A stretch of 59,366 nucleotides of DNA. Source: an uncultured Saprospiraceae bacterium. GTDB lineage: Bacteria > Bacteroidota > Bacteroidia > Chitinophagales > Saprospiraceae. The stretch is from positions 1 through 59,366 of the forward strand of contig CALBEE010000130.1 of NCBI GenBank assembly GCA_937927575.1, given 5' to 3'. A model generated the notes under the pieces. It saw nothing but the letters and a program-made list of their open reading frames with translations. It made no database searches and was not told the DNA's origin. The first letter of the stretch is position 1. Each line of letters opens with the position of its first letter. The translations under genes were made by a program, and so were the position numbers. Below, piece after piece: positions 47,525 through 56,669 of the stretch.

Positions 47525-47567
47525 GTGTATTGAGACAGTGTTTTCGCAGAAAACACGTTCAATACAC
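47525..47567. repeat. Long nested hairpin
   Basis: Outer arms GTGTATTGA (47525-47533) and TCAATACAC (47559-47567) are exact complements; inner arms GTGTTTTC (47538-47545) and GAAAACAC (47549-47556) are exact as well, with a GCA loop. Between arms are GACA and GT. It lies between convergent genes and has no adjacent T-run. Confidence 0.8.
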
Positions 47568-47576
47568 CACGACAAT

Positions 47577-47600
47577 GCTAAAATGAAAAATCATTTTTAG
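47577..47600 (+). terminator. Possible terminator after the nuclease gene
   Basis: AAAATGA and TCATTTTT form a short stem around AAAA and end in a T-run. AT-rich, so weak by itself; the strong hairpin just before it may help. Confidence 0.4.
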
Positions 47601-47667
47601 ACCAATAACACATTGATGCACCTAGACAATCCTAAACATCAATTCACTATTCAAAACAAACTCAAAA

Positions 47668-48738
47668 TCAATACATGAGAAGATTGCTGCAGATTACACG
47701 TAATTGTTCCTCTGTCGTTGTATTATTTTTAGGATGAAATATTTCACTTTCTAATTTTCGCAGATGGTTTTCATGATTTTTATTAATAGGAATGTATCGC
47801 GTTAGGAATTTTTTAGCTTTAAGATATAGTTTACTATTTTCTGATTCGAGTTGATGAAACCACACTGCAATTCTGGAATTGTCAAATAGCTTGTCGTATT
47901 CTATTATTTCGTTATTGCAAAGATTTTTGTTGGTTGTAAGTATACTTTTTTTATTCTTTTCATCTTTGACTGTACGTAATTGTACTAAAGTACTATCTAT
48001 TGTAGTTTGAGTTGTTAAGAAATCAATGAAATTTAATTCCTTTTCGTGAATTCCAGAAAATTTAAACGGTATAAAGTTGTTTAATGTGTTAGCATTATTA
48101 GGTTGATTATCAAGAGTGATGTCGATGGCGTAAAAGTGATTTTGAAGCAAATATTCTTCAATTTCATCCCCATTAGTAAAATCGTAGACTTTAGTCTGAG
48201 CAATAGAATTACAAGTAGCTCCATTTTTAGTAAGTGAAGTACGTAATTGATAGTTTCCTGGTTGTTTCGCATTGAATTCTCTATTTCTTCCAAGAACTTT
48301 ATCTGGGTCGTTTAAGTTAATCCATTCGTAAGAATCTGATTTGTAAAAGGAATTTAGAGTAATATCGGAGTCTGGACAGAGAGAAGGACTCTCTGGCATA
48401 ATTTTCAATTTGACACTTGTTATTCTCTTTAATTGTACTGATTTTCGCATTTTACATCCTTGGCTGTCGGTTACGGTAACGCTTGGGTAGACAGTAGCGC
48501 TAATCGAAACAACGGCATCTTGATTAGTACTGCCATCACTCCATTTGTATTGATAAGGTTGAGTACCTCCTGTTACGAGTATTGAGAGATTTGTGGAATC
48601 TTGATCAATACATAGCGTTGTAATTCCTTCTATTTTGCCAAATAATTCTTCACAGTTGTATTTTGTGGGAGGGTTGGTCTGGCAGTAAGTACTTAAGTGA
48701 AATAAACTTAATGCAAATAATAATATAGCTTTATACAT
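47668..48738 (-). CDS. Secreted protein with SprB repeat and PKD/Ig-like domain
   Basis: 356 residues. Signal peptide (LLFALSLFHLSTYCQT). Residues about 34-105 form an SprB repeat (LVTGGTQPYQYKWSDG, VTVTDSQGC). Residues about 110-185 look PKD/Ig-like (SLCPDSDITLNS, GNYQLRTSLTKNG). The C-terminal ~170 residues are helical/mixed and unassigned; no T9SS sorting domain is visible, so it may stay in the periplasm or use another route. It follows the RluA-type gene by 30 bases in the same operon; the combination has no obvious logic. Confidence 0.65.
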   Translation of the reverse strand: MYKAILLFALSLFHLSTYCQTNPPTKYNCEELFGKIEGITTLCIDQDSTNLSILVTGGTQPYQYKWSDGSTNQDAVVSISATVYPSVTVTDSQGCKMRKSVQLKRITSVKLKIMPESPSLCPDSDITLNSFYKSDSYEWINLNDPDKVLGRNREFNAKQPGNYQLRTSLTKNGATCNSIAQTKVYDFTNGDEIEEYLLQNHFYAIDITLDNQPNNANTLNNFIPFKFSGIHEKELNFIDFLTTQTTIDSTLVQLRTVKDEKNKKSILTTNKNLCNNEIIEYDKLFDNSRIAVWFHQLESENSKLYLKAKKFLTRYIPINKNHENHLRKLESEIFHPKNNTTTEEQLRVICSNLLMY

Positions 48739-48768
48739 TCTAATTTATGTTTGGATACATATTTTGTT

Positions 48769-49503
48769 TTATACCACACCTATCACTTTTCTCATCTGAT
48801 TGACTACAGCCTTCATGTCTTTAGGTAATGGAACTTCAAAGTCCATACGCTCTCCAGTACTAGGGTGCGTAAAACCAATTTTAGCAGCATGTAAAGTGTG
48901 ACGAGTAATCAGCGGTCTCTCTTCTTCATTTTTCTGCAATCTAAATTTGCGCTTTTTAATTTCTGAGAGTTTAAATTCGTCTTTGTTGCTATACTTGCTG
49001 TCTACTAAAAGTGGATTACCGATGTGCTGCATATGCACACGAATCTGATGTGTTCTGCCTGTAAGTATTTTAACTTCGACTAAGCTATATTTTTTATCAT
49101 AGCTTTCTAAGACTTTGTAGTCAGTAATCGACCATTTGCCTTTTTTAAATACTATAATCTTACTTCTTTCAGTTTCGGATTTGACTAAAAATGTTTCTAT
49201 TCGATTCTCTAAAGGCTTCGGAGTACCTTGCACTAAAGCGAGGTAGGTTTTATCGATTTTATTTTCTTCAAAAGCTTCAGAAAGTGACTTGTGGGTTTGA
49301 GCATCTTTAGCAAAAATGATAAGTCCGCTGGTTTCTCGATCAATTCTGTGTACGACAAATATCTCCTCATATGCTTTAATCATTAGACTAGATAAATTGC
49401 GTTTGTCATGCTGATACCTGTCTGGAATGGTAAGAAGTCCTGCAGATTTATTTACCACTACTAAGTAGTCGTCTTCGAAGATTATTTCGTGATCTTTTTT
49501 CAT
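48769..49503 (-). CDS. RluA family pseudouridine synthase
   Basis: 244 residues; the short form without an S4 domain, as in RluA/TruC. Catalytic motif HRIDRETSGLIIFAKD near 52-67 with the active-site Asp in RIDRETSG; then YLALVQGTP near 87-95, RTHQIRVHMQHIGNPLLVD near 148-166 and RHTLHAAKIGFTHP near 200-213. It isomerises uridines in rRNA or tRNA; the exact site cannot be told. It lies 38 bases after the RibF-GT2 gene. Confidence 0.88.
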   Translation of the reverse strand: MKKDHEIIFEDDYLVVVNKSAGLLTIPDRYQHDKRNLSSLMIKAYEEIFVVHRIDRETSGLIIFAKDAQTHKSLSEAFEENKIDKTYLALVQGTPKPLENRIETFLVKSETERSKIIVFKKGKWSITDYKVLESYDKKYSLVEVKILTGRTHQIRVHMQHIGNPLLVDSKYSNKDEFKLSEIKKRKFRLQKNEEERPLITRHTLHAAKIGFTHPSTGERMDFEVPLPKDMKAVVNQMRKVIGVV

Positions 49504-49541
49504 TAATGTATGACTCGATTAAATAAGTTGAAATGTGATAT

Positions 49542-51530
49542 TCAGCTTTTGATTATATTGCTAAATTTTTTTAATCCTTTTAAATAATATGAAATAAGAA
49601 TCGATCCTGAATACTTTCCGGAATTTGAAGAATGGTTGATTTTATTTTCTTTGATAAGTCGATTGTACAAGGCTCTTTTTCTAAAAGTATGAGCCATGCT
49701 ACCATATACGGCAAAGTGTGACTTGACAATAGCTAATGTCGAAGAACTATTTCCTGAAAATAAAAATTTAAGACCTGCAATACCGTCTAATACTAATCGT
49801 ATAGGGAATTTCCAAAGTAGGGATCCTTTACTTTCGTTTTTAAGTAAAGTATTTAAGTTGTTTCTAAAGTTTAGGAATGTTTTTCGAGGATTACCGTAAT
49901 CTAAAGTGCCACCGCCAAGATGATATACTACGCTATCTGGGCAAACTAATATCTTATATCCTGCCCTTTTTGCTCTCCAGCAAAAATCGATTTCTTCCAT
50001 ATGGGCAAAGTAATCTTTATCAAATCCACCCAAGGATTTAAATAATTTTGTACGAACAACCATTGCCGCACCGCTTGCCCAAAATATTTCTTCCTGAGAA
50101 TTATATTGGCCTGTATCTTCTTCTACGGTGTCAAATATTCTTCCTCTACAAAATGGATATCCTAATGAATCTATCCATCCTCCAGAAGCACCGGCGTACT
50201 CAAATTCAGATGTCTTTTCTAATGATAATATCTTGGGTTGAACGATTCCTATTTCACGATCATTATTCATTATTTCAAAAATAGGATCTAACCAATTCTC
50301 GTTCACGATGACATCACTGTTAAGTATGACGGTATATTCGGATTCTACTTTTTTTAATCCGCGATTATAGCCTTCAGCAAATCCATAATTCTTACTTAAT
50401 CTAACAATCTCAACTTCCGGATGCCAGCTTTCTAAGTAGTCTATAGAATCATCTGTACTTGCATTGTCTATGACGGTATAATTTGTCAATGCACTACAGC
50501 TGTAAAGGACGCTTGGTAAATAGGATTCTAAATAATGTTCACCATTATAATTTAAGATCGCTATTGTGCAGTTGGAAGAAGGAATTACTTCTTCTACTTT
50601 ATTTTCGAAAACAGCTCTTGCGGACTTTTCATCTTCGGCCAATTGCGTTGTCAACAAACTCATATTGTCAAACTTCTCATCATCGCGTATGTAGCTGATG
50701 AGTTCGAGTCTTATTTCTTGATCATAGATTTCGTCATCAAATTCAAAAATATTAACTTCTATTCGTTTCTCTACTTTGCCATTAGACTTTAATGAGGGTC
50801 TATTCCCGATATATAGCATACCTTGATATCTTTCGCCTTCTATGATGACATAGCAGGCATAGATACCTTCTTTGGGTATTAACTTATCTTTATTGGACAC
50901 TCCGACATTAGCCGTTGGATAGCCTAGAGATTTGCCGATCTTATCACCGTGCATAACCTTACCTTGGATTATGTATGGTCTGATTAAGTAACTATTGGCT
51001 ATGTCCACATTACCATCTAATAAGGCAGCTCTGATTTTAGTTGAACTAATGGTGATGTCTTCTAGATCTTGTCTTTGTATCTGTACGATATCGAATCTCT
51101 CATTGTATTGTTTGAGTAGATCCACATTGCCTCCTCTATTAAGTCCAAAACGATGATCGTATCCAATGACAATGTGCTTCGGATCAAATTTGTCAATCAA
51201 AAATTTCTCTATATACTCGCGAGGATCTTGCTGACTAAATTCTACAGAAAAAGGAACGATGACTACATGATCTATGCCTATACTATTAAGAATGAAGATT
51301 TTCTCTTCTAAAGTATTAAGTAATTGAAGAGTATTATCCTTGGGAAATATGATTTTTCTAGGGTGTGGATAAAAGGTAACTAATATACTTTCACCATCTA
51401 TTTCATCCGCTAATCCTAATACCCGATCAAGTATTTTGAGGTGAGCACGATGCACACCATCAAACGATCCAATGGTGACCACTGGATTTTTGAATTTAGG
51501 AAAGTTATTAGGATCTCTATGGACCTGCAT
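49542..51530 (-). CDS. ribF: RibF (riboflavin kinase/FAD synthetase) fused to family 2 glycosyltransferase
   Basis: 662 residues from ATG 51530; an in-frame ATG at 51599 lies before the promoter element. Residues 1-~312 are a full RibF: VTIGSFDGVHRAHLKIL near 18-34 (FAD synthetase nucleotide site), FYPHPRKI, HRFGLNRGGN near 125, ISSTKIRAALLDG near 156, and the kinase part KSLGYPTANV near 198, PKEGIYACYV and the usual end AEDEKSARAVF. After a short PSSN joint near 316 comes a GT-A domain: TIAILNYNGEHYLESYLP, DNASTDDS, LNSDVIVNENW, GGFDKDYFAHMEEIDFCWR. So one chain makes FMN/FAD and carries a glycosyltransferase of the kind found in Bacteroidota. Both halves look intact. The fusion is unusual. 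First gene of an operon with rluA. Confidence 0.9.
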   Translation of the reverse strand: MQVHRDPNNFPKFKNPVVTIGSFDGVHRAHLKILDRVLGLADEIDGESILVTFYPHPRKIIFPKDNTLQLLNTLEEKIFILNSIGIDHVVIVPFSVEFSQQDPREYIEKFLIDKFDPKHIVIGYDHRFGLNRGGNVDLLKQYNERFDIVQIQRQDLEDITISSTKIRAALLDGNVDIANSYLIRPYIIQGKVMHGDKIGKSLGYPTANVGVSNKDKLIPKEGIYACYVIIEGERYQGMLYIGNRPSLKSNGKVEKRIEVNIFEFDDEIYDQEIRLELISYIRDDEKFDNMSLLTTQLAEDEKSARAVFENKVEEVIPSSNCTIAILNYNGEHYLESYLPSVLYSCSALTNYTVIDNASTDDSIDYLESWHPEVEIVRLSKNYGFAEGYNRGLKKVESEYTVILNSDVIVNENWLDPIFEIMNNDREIGIVQPKILSLEKTSEFEYAGASGGWIDSLGYPFCRGRIFDTVEEDTGQYNSQEEIFWASGAAMVVRTKLFKSLGGFDKDYFAHMEEIDFCWRAKRAGYKILVCPDSVVYHLGGGTLDYGNPRKTFLNFRNNLNTLLKNESKGSLLWKFPIRLVLDGIAGLKFLFSGNSSSTLAIVKSHFAVYGSMAHTFRKRALYNRLIKENKINHSSNSGKYSGSILISYYLKGLKKFSNIIKS

Positions 51531-51553
51531 ATGGGTATTATACTTTGCTTGTA

Positions 51554-51561
51554 CAAAGATA
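51554..51561 (-). promoter_or_regulatory. -7 element of the ribF-GT2 operon
   Basis: TATCTTTG on the minus strand, about 24 bases before ATG 51530. It shows that translation starts at 51530 (MQVHRDPNN), as in normal RibF proteins. Confidence 0.55.
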
Positions 51562-51686
51562 GTATAAAGAGTTAAGATCGACATGTAGTTAGTAACCAAA
51601 TCAAATTGCTAAACAATAGTATTTGTCATACATGTCACGATCGCTTGAACTTGTATTGCTTGCTGCATGTTACAATTTAGAAATCA

Positions 51687-51694
51687 TACTTTTG
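51687..51694 (+). promoter_or_regulatory. -7 element of mrp
   Basis: TACTTTTG fits TAnnTTTG and lies about 38 bases before the ATG at 51732. A TTG stands at 51660-51662, a little farther than usual. Confidence 0.45.
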
Positions 51695-51731
51695 CACTAC
51701 AAACAGAAGCTTTAAATAATCGAATCTAACA

Positions 51732-52823
51732 ATGATAGATAATAATAAAATAGTGGAAATTCTTCGTACAGTTATGGATCCTGTTACTGGACAAGATATT
51801 GTATCGATGAAGATGGTTGAAGGATTAAGTATAAGTGGTGAAGTAGTCAATTTTAGTATCAAAGTACCGAAGTTAGACCCTAGCATAAAGTCTCAGCTTA
51901 ATTTTGCCTGTATTGGAGCTATCAATGCAGTGTATCCTTCTGCAGATGTGAATATTCATATTGTTCCTCAGCAGAGTGCCACTCCAGGTAAAGGTACTTC
52001 CTTGAATCAAATTAAGAATGTTATCGCTGTCGCCTCAGGAAAAGGAGGCGTTGGGAAGTCTACGGTCAGTGTCAATATGGCTTTGGGCCTCGCTCAGCAA
52101 GGGTTTAAAGTGGGTTTGATAGATGCGGACCTCTATGGACCGTCGATACCTACCATGCTCGGACTTCAAGGTCAAAGACCTAAGGTAAAATTGTTATATG
52201 GGCAAAATAAAATAGAACCCCTCGAAGCACATGGTATTCATACGATCTCAATAGGATTTATCATTGAGCCAGATCAAGCTGTAGTGTTGAGAGGGCCGAG
52301 ATTAGGTGGTATCATTAAGCAATTTATCAATGATTGTCTATGGCCAGAACTTGATTTTTTAGTGATTGACTTGCCGCCAGGGACTGGAGATATTCAATTG
52401 ACTTTAGTACAGACGATTCCTGTGACAGGGGTGGTAATGGTCACTACACCTCAGGAGGTAGCAGTAATAGATGCTGTTAAAGCAATGAATATGTTCCAAT
52501 TAGATAATGTCAAAGTACCGATTGTTGGGGTGGTTGAGAATATGTCTTGGTTTACTCCTGCAGAACTTCCTAATAATAAATACACCATATTTGGCGAAGG
52601 TGGTGGAAAGAAATTAGCCGAGCTTGCTAAAACACAATTGATTGGTCAAATCCCATTAGTGCAGGCGGTTAGAGAGGGCGGAGATCAAGGAAAACCTATC
52701 ATTACACAGATGGAGCATCCGGCAAGAACGCATTTTGTGACTGCCGCTAAGAACTTGATCGGTCAGGTAGATAAAAGAAATAAGGAAAAGGAGGCTACTC
52801 AAGTAGTGAAGATGGTGAATTAG
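51732..52823 (+). CDS. Mrp/ApbC family iron-sulfur cluster carrier ATPase
   Basis: 363 residues. Residues about 1-80 are a MIP18-like (DUF59) domain (ILRTVMDPVTGQDIVSM). From about 97 the P-loop domain: VASGKGGVGKSTVSVNMAL with the deviant Walker A, LIDADLYGPSIPTMLG near 134-149, VLRGPRLGGIIKQF near 184-197, DFLVIDLPPGTGDIQLTL near 209-226 and VENMSW near 270. The CxxC pair seen in many members is absent. It carries Fe-S clusters to apoproteins. The NifU-type gene 60 bases on makes a small Fe-S group. Confidence 0.9.
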   Translation: MIDNNKIVEILRTVMDPVTGQDIVSMKMVEGLSISGEVVNFSIKVPKLDPSIKSQLNFACIGAINAVYPSADVNIHIVPQQSATPGKGTSLNQIKNVIAVASGKGGVGKSTVSVNMALGLAQQGFKVGLIDADLYGPSIPTMLGLQGQRPKVKLLYGQNKIEPLEAHGIHTISIGFIIEPDQAVVLRGPRLGGIIKQFINDCLWPELDFLVIDLPPGTGDIQLTLVQTIPVTGVVMVTTPQEVAVIDAVKAMNMFQLDNVKVPIVGVVENMSWFTPAELPNNKYTIFGEGGGKKLAELAKTQLIGQIPLVQAVREGGDQGKPIITQMEHPARTHFVTAAKNLIGQVDKRNKEKEATQVVKMVN

Positions 52824-52871
52824 AATCCTTTATTTTATACTATAAATCCAATCCACTAACTAACAAATTAG

Positions 52872-52879
52872 TAAATTTG
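52872..52879 (+). promoter_or_regulatory. -7 element right before the NifU-type gene
   Basis: TAAATTTG, a TAnnTTTG match, ends only four bases before ATG 52884, so a transcript from it would be almost leaderless. The next in-frame ATG is 52911. Confidence 0.4.
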
Positions 52880-52883
52880 CAAT

Positions 52884-53141
52884 ATGTCAGTAACGATAGA
52901 TAAAGCTTTGATGGATGAAATCAATGCAGCCCTTGATGAGATTAGACCACATTTAATTGTTGATGGTGGTAATATCGAAGTCGTGGAACTCACAGATGAT
53001 ATGGAACTCAAAGTGAAATGGATGGGCAATTGCGAATTTTGTTCGATGTCAGCCATGACAATGAAAGCAGGTGTGGAGCAAGCTATTAAGCAAAAACTCC
53101 CACAAATCAAGAAAGTATCAGCGATCAACGGAATAGCATAG
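52884..53141 (+). CDS. NifU C-terminal domain Fe-S scaffold protein
   Basis: 85 residues, a single NifU_C domain. [18 protein letters not shown] near 18-35 and [18 protein letters not shown] near 47-64, with the CxxC that holds a 4Fe-4S cluster. It passes clusters to target proteins; the adjacent mrp gene encodes a carrier for the same task. pyrF follows after 16 bases. Confidence 0.9.
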   Translation: MSVTIDKALMDEINAALDEIRPHLIVDGGNIEVVELTDDMELKVKWMGNCEFCSMSAMTMKAGVEQAIKQKLPQIKKVSAINGIA

Positions 53142-53157
53142 AAAATCAATTAGCCAA

Positions 53158-53964
53158 ATGAATAGATCAGAACTATACAGCGAGATCAAGAAAAAACAAT
53201 CTTATCTCTGTGTAGGATTGGATACAGATTTATCTAGGGTACCAAAGCATCTACTTTCTGAACCAGATCCAGTATTCGCATTTAATAAGGCTATTATTGA
53301 CGCTACTAAGGAATATTGCGTAGCATATAAACCGAATATTGCATTCTATGAGGCATTAGGCCCTAAAGGGTGGGAGAGTCTCGAAAAGACCATAGATTAT
53401 ATTCCAGATAATATTTTCACTATTGCAGATGCTAAAAGAGGAGATATAGGTAATACATCAAAAAAATACGCGGAAACCTTCTTTTCGTATTTCAATTTTG
53501 ATTCAGTAACTGTAGCACCGTATATGGGTATTGATTCCGTTTCTCCGTTTTTAGAATTTGACGATAAATGGGTGATCTTATTAGGACTTACCTCTAATAA
53601 AGGAAGTGATGATTTCCAGCATCTTGTTGCTGATGGTAAGCCACTTCATCAACATGTAATTGAGAAGGCACAGTCCTGGGGTAATCCAGATAACTTAATG
53701 TTTGTACTAGGTGCCACTCATCCAGAAAATTTTAAAGGACTCAGAGCTATTGCTAAGGATTACTTCTTCTTAGTACCTGGTGTCGGTGCACAAGGTGGTA
53801 GTTTATCTGGTGTAAGTGAGCATGGTATGAACGATCATTGCGGCCTATTAGTGAATAGCTCCAGAGGAATAATATATGCTGGAGGAGACTCTGAAAATTT
53901 TGCCGAAGTAGCAGGTGAAAAAGCGAAGGATTTGGCAGAGCAAATGAAGACTTTATTGTCTTAG
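53158..53964 (+). CDS. pyrF: Orotidine-5'-phosphate decarboxylase
   Basis: 268 residues, the longer type 2 form (~270) common in Bacteroidota. It converts OMP to UMP in pyrimidine synthesis. Motifs: [13 protein letters not shown] near 17-29, [12 protein letters not shown] near 58-69, the catalytic [19 protein letters not shown] near 92-110, and [12 protein letters not shown] near 202-213. Downstream of the NifU-type gene with a 16-base gap, so probably one transcript from mrp or its own -7 element. Confidence 0.94.
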   Translation: MNRSELYSEIKKKQSYLCVGLDTDLSRVPKHLLSEPDPVFAFNKAIIDATKEYCVAYKPNIAFYEALGPKGWESLEKTIDYIPDNIFTIADAKRGDIGNTSKKYAETFFSYFNFDSVTVAPYMGIDSVSPFLEFDDKWVILLGLTSNKGSDDFQHLVADGKPLHQHVIEKAQSWGNPDNLMFVLGATHPENFKGLRAIAKDYFFLVPGVGAQGGSLSGVSEHGMNDHCGLLVNSSRGIIYAGGDSENFAEVAGEKAKDLAEQMKTLLS

Positions 53965-54010
53965 AAATAGCTTGACTTATTTAGTTTACTGAGCGTATTA
54001 AGCGAATGCA

Positions 54011-54373
54011 TTAACCGCCACTCTTTTTACAATCCGTATAACCTTGTTGGATTAGATAGTCAATTACTTTGTCACGATGGTCGCCTTGTACAATGATCTC
54101 ACCGTTTTTTGCACTTCCTCCAACACCACACATTTTTTTTAGTGTTTTTCCTAATTCAGAAATATAATCGTCAGTTTCATCCAATCCAGTAACTAAAGTA
54201 ATTGCTTTACCGCCTCTTCGTTTTTTATCTAGTAGCACTCTGATTTTTTGATGTCTTCTATGACTTACGTCAGTCTTAGTTTCTTCTGCTGGATCATCTG
54301 GAGCATTATCAGGATTTCCCAAAGACTGGAAAGCATCCCAAGAGATTGCCTGCGGTTTATTCTTTTTAGACAT
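54011..54373 (-). CDS. SUI1/eIF1-like (YciH) translation factor family protein
   Basis: 120 residues. The C-terminal ~75 residues are the SUI1 fold: KIRVLLDKKRRGGKAITLV, VTGLDETDDYISELGKTL, KKMCGVGGSAKNGEIIVQG and DHRDKVIDYLIQQGY. The first ~40 residues are a flexible acidic extension. Bacterial members resemble E. coli YciH, which is linked to initiation fidelity; their role in Bacteroidota is unclear. Last gene of a three-gene minus-strand group. Confidence 0.88.
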   Translation of the reverse strand: MSKKNKPQAISWDAFQSLGNPDNAPDDPAEETKTDVSHRRHQKIRVLLDKKRRGGKAITLVTGLDETDDYISELGKTLKKMCGVGGSAKNGEIIVQGDHRDKVIDYLIQQGYTDCKKSGG

Positions 54374-54379
54374 TATTCT

Positions 54380-55489
54380 TTATACTTTTCTCTTCCAATT
54401 ATAATTGATCATGCGAAGTACTTGTAATCCTAGATCTTCAGTACCCAATACACTATTAGATAATATGATTACGGCTGTTTTAGTTTCTTTTATGTAAGCA
54501 ATAAATGCATTATGCCCAGAAGTTCGGCCGGTATAAGTAAATATCGGATATCCATCTTTGTCTCGATTGTAAATTTGCCAACCATAAGATGTAGATATGG
54601 ATTTGTTCAAGCTTTGAGGAATTTGTATTTCTTGCGCTCTTCTGATTGAATTATTTAGGCTTGTGTTAATCTCATCGCTCATTTGAAATTGAACAAATTT
54701 TGCTAAGTCTTTAGCATTTGATTTAATTCCTTCCGAGCCAGCAAAACTTTCAAAATCCCACGGTGGTGTCAATCTACTAGCCTTGTCGTATCCTGGGCAC
54801 ACATTAATCGCTGATTCTAAATTCCATTCGATAAATGTATCTTCCATATTAAGAGGCTCCCATATATAGGTGGACATTAGTTGTTGTAAGTCATTGCCGG
54901 TGGCATTTTCTAAGATGATTTCAAGTAAGGCAAAATTCGTATGCGAATATTCAAATTTTGGAATGTCTTTGGGGATGTAAGCCGCGTAATACTTTAGTAA
55001 ATCATCTTTACCATAATGTTTATAAGGATTTTTGGGATCTTTCATTTTACGACCCATAAAATCAGGACGCTTAGGAAATCCAGAAGTATGAGTGAGAAGA
55101 TCATGAATAGTTATGTTTTCTAATCTAGGGTTTCTATAGTTTCGATGCAGATGATTATTAATAGGATCATCCAGACTTAGGTAACCTCTCTCATATAAGG
55201 CAATAGTCAGTAATGCTGTAAAAGACTTAGTGATACTTCCTATTTCAAATATATCCTTTGACGATGGTGGGGAAGTTCTATCCGAATATTGATTGCCAAA
55301 AGCCAATTGATATATACTATCTTGATCCAGAACAGATATTATAAAACCAGGATTGTCCTCTAATATAAGTTCAGTATCGTATTTAATGATTTTATTAATC
55401 TCTTTACGGAGATCTTCTATTTGTCCTTGAGTATTAATTGAGAACAAACTAATGAGAAATAAACAATATGTACTTAAGCCAATTTTCAT
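54380..55489 (-). CDS. Serine hydrolase of the class C beta-lactamase/PBP family
   Basis: 369 residues. Signal peptide (YCLFLISLFSINTQGQ). Active-site Ser-x-x-Lys in EIGSITKSFTALL near 81-93, the second motif as YSHTNFALLE near 180-189 (Y-S-H in place of Y-x-N), and GRTSGHNAF near 319-327 at the third motif position. HDLLTHTSGFPK near 133-144 is typical of the family. Exported; substrates may be esters or D-Ala peptides, not necessarily beta-lactams. Follows the Smr gene after 59 bases and precedes the SUI1 gene by 6. Confidence 0.88.
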   Translation of the reverse strand: MKIGLSTYCLFLISLFSINTQGQIEDLRKEINKIIKYDTELILEDNPGFIISVLDQDSIYQLAFGNQYSDRTSPPSSKDIFEIGSITKSFTALLTIALYERGYLSLDDPINNHLHRNYRNPRLENITIHDLLTHTSGFPKRPDFMGRKMKDPKNPYKHYGKDDLLKYYAAYIPKDIPKFEYSHTNFALLEIILENATGNDLQQLMSTYIWEPLNMEDTFIEWNLESAINVCPGYDKASRLTPPWDFESFAGSEGIKSNAKDLAKFVQFQMSDEINTSLNNSIRRAQEIQIPQSLNKSISTSYGWQIYNRDKDGYPIFTYTGRTSGHNAFIAYIKETKTAVIILSNSVLGTEDLGLQVLRMINYNWKRKV

Positions 55490-55548
55490 AAGATATTCTC
55501 AAGATAAGAGAATAATGTTAATATGAGAAAACCTTAGGTTAATTTAAG

Positions 55549-56040
55549 CTATATATCCAGCCAAACCTCAGTGGCGCCTCCTTTGTTTTTTTCAAAAGTA
55601 TATCGAACCTTATCAAAGTCTTTTAACATCTCATTGATTTCAGCTTTAAGAAGACCACTGCCTTTTCCGTGGATGATCAAGATTTGAAATCTCCTTTGGT
55701 TAATAGCTTCTTGTACAAATGATTTGGCTTTTTCTATTTGAAAATCTAAGATTCTAGCTTGTGCTTGATTTTGCATATGTGGTGCCAGCTTCTCAATATG
55801 TAAATCAATACTGTCATTGATTTTTGAGAGAGTATTACTATTTGAATCATCATCAAATACCAATTCTACATTTTGCTTTGGAGCTTTGTAAAGTTTAAGA
55901 TCTGTTGCTGAAACTTTAATTTTATTGCCTTTACAATTCAAAAGTACTGAAGAGCCTTTATGACTCTCATACTTGCCAACGATACCAGTCGAGATTACTT
56001 GTAATACATCACCTACCCATAATTGCTTCAGATCTATCAT
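55549..56040 (-). CDS. Smr domain protein
   Basis: 163 residues. Residues about 1-55 form a small beta domain (LWVGDVLQVISTGIVGKYES, SVLLNCKGNKIKVS), similar to the KOW/DUF2027-type part of MutS2-like proteins. The Smr domain starts near 75 with SIDLHIEKL and has ILIIHGKGSGLLKAEI near 122-137 with the conserved HGKGxG, ending TEVWLDI. Smr domains bind and nick DNA or act on RNA at collided ribosomes; here it stands without the MutS2 ATPase. First gene of the Smr - serine hydrolase - SUI1 group. Confidence 0.85.
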   Translation of the reverse strand: MIDLKQLWVGDVLQVISTGIVGKYESHKGSSVLLNCKGNKIKVSATDLKLYKAPKQNVELVFDDDSNSNTLSKINDSIDLHIEKLAPHMQNQAQARILDFQIEKAKSFVQEAINQRRFQILIIHGKGSGLLKAEINEMLKDFDKVRYTFEKNKGGATEVWLDI

Positions 56041-56187
56041 TGTACGTATTAATTACTTAAATTCTGCTTAACACTTTATTTCAACGAATTTAAGAGAACT
56101 AATTCGTTTAGAAAGTACCAATTGGAAAATATCCCTCAATTATCTCTTGTTAATAAAGGGTTGATTTAGTAAGTAAAATTGAAAGTC

Positions 56188-56589
56188 ATGAAAAACATTT
56201 ACCTAATATTAGTATTATTTAGTTTGGCTGCTTGCAGTGATTCCGAAGAGCGATACCTGGGTAGTTGGAATGCTCAATATATTGAAGTCAATCAGATAGA
56301 ACCTTTCTTTTGTTCTAGTAGCTGGGCGGAAATATTTAAGTTAGATGATGGTAGTATGAGAGTTGAAGTGAAGATTTGTGATGAGGAGTTCTTTGCTACA
56401 TCTAATAATTATAATTATGACTTTGTTGAATTTGGATTTGTCGATCAGCCTACTTTTGATGTAGAGATAGTTGTTGAGGGTACTTTAGAATATATTGGAG
56501 GTGGCGAATTAGAACTTAATATGATTCGAGATGTCTATGTGGAAGGATTTTTTGTTAGTGGAAAAGATTATTACGCCATTTTTGATTAA
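56188..56589 (+). CDS. Hypothetical lipoprotein
   Basis: 133 residues from ATG 56188 (a TTG at 56179 is less likely). Lipobox LAAC at Cys16, then SDSEERYLGSWNAQYIEVN. The rest is a short beta-rich domain (AEIFKLDDGSMRVEVKI, GTLEYIGGGELELNM) of lipocalin-like appearance but no certain family. Single gene between two minus-strand groups. Confidence 0.6.
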   Translation: MKNIYLILVLFSLAACSDSEERYLGSWNAQYIEVNQIEPFFCSSSWAEIFKLDDGSMRVEVKICDEEFFATSNNYNYDFVEFGFVDQPTFDVEIVVEGTLEYIGGGELELNMIRDVYVEGFFVSGKDYYAIFD

Positions 56590-56669
56590 TGTGAATAAAG
56601 TAATAGCCACTGTATACTAAATATTTTCTGTGTAACACGAAGAACCGAGCACCGAGTACTAAAGATCGT

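Noticed and set aside
50048-50698. Plus-strand frames opposite the RibF-GT2 gene
   Set aside because: They lie opposite conserved GT2 and RibF motifs and have no family features.
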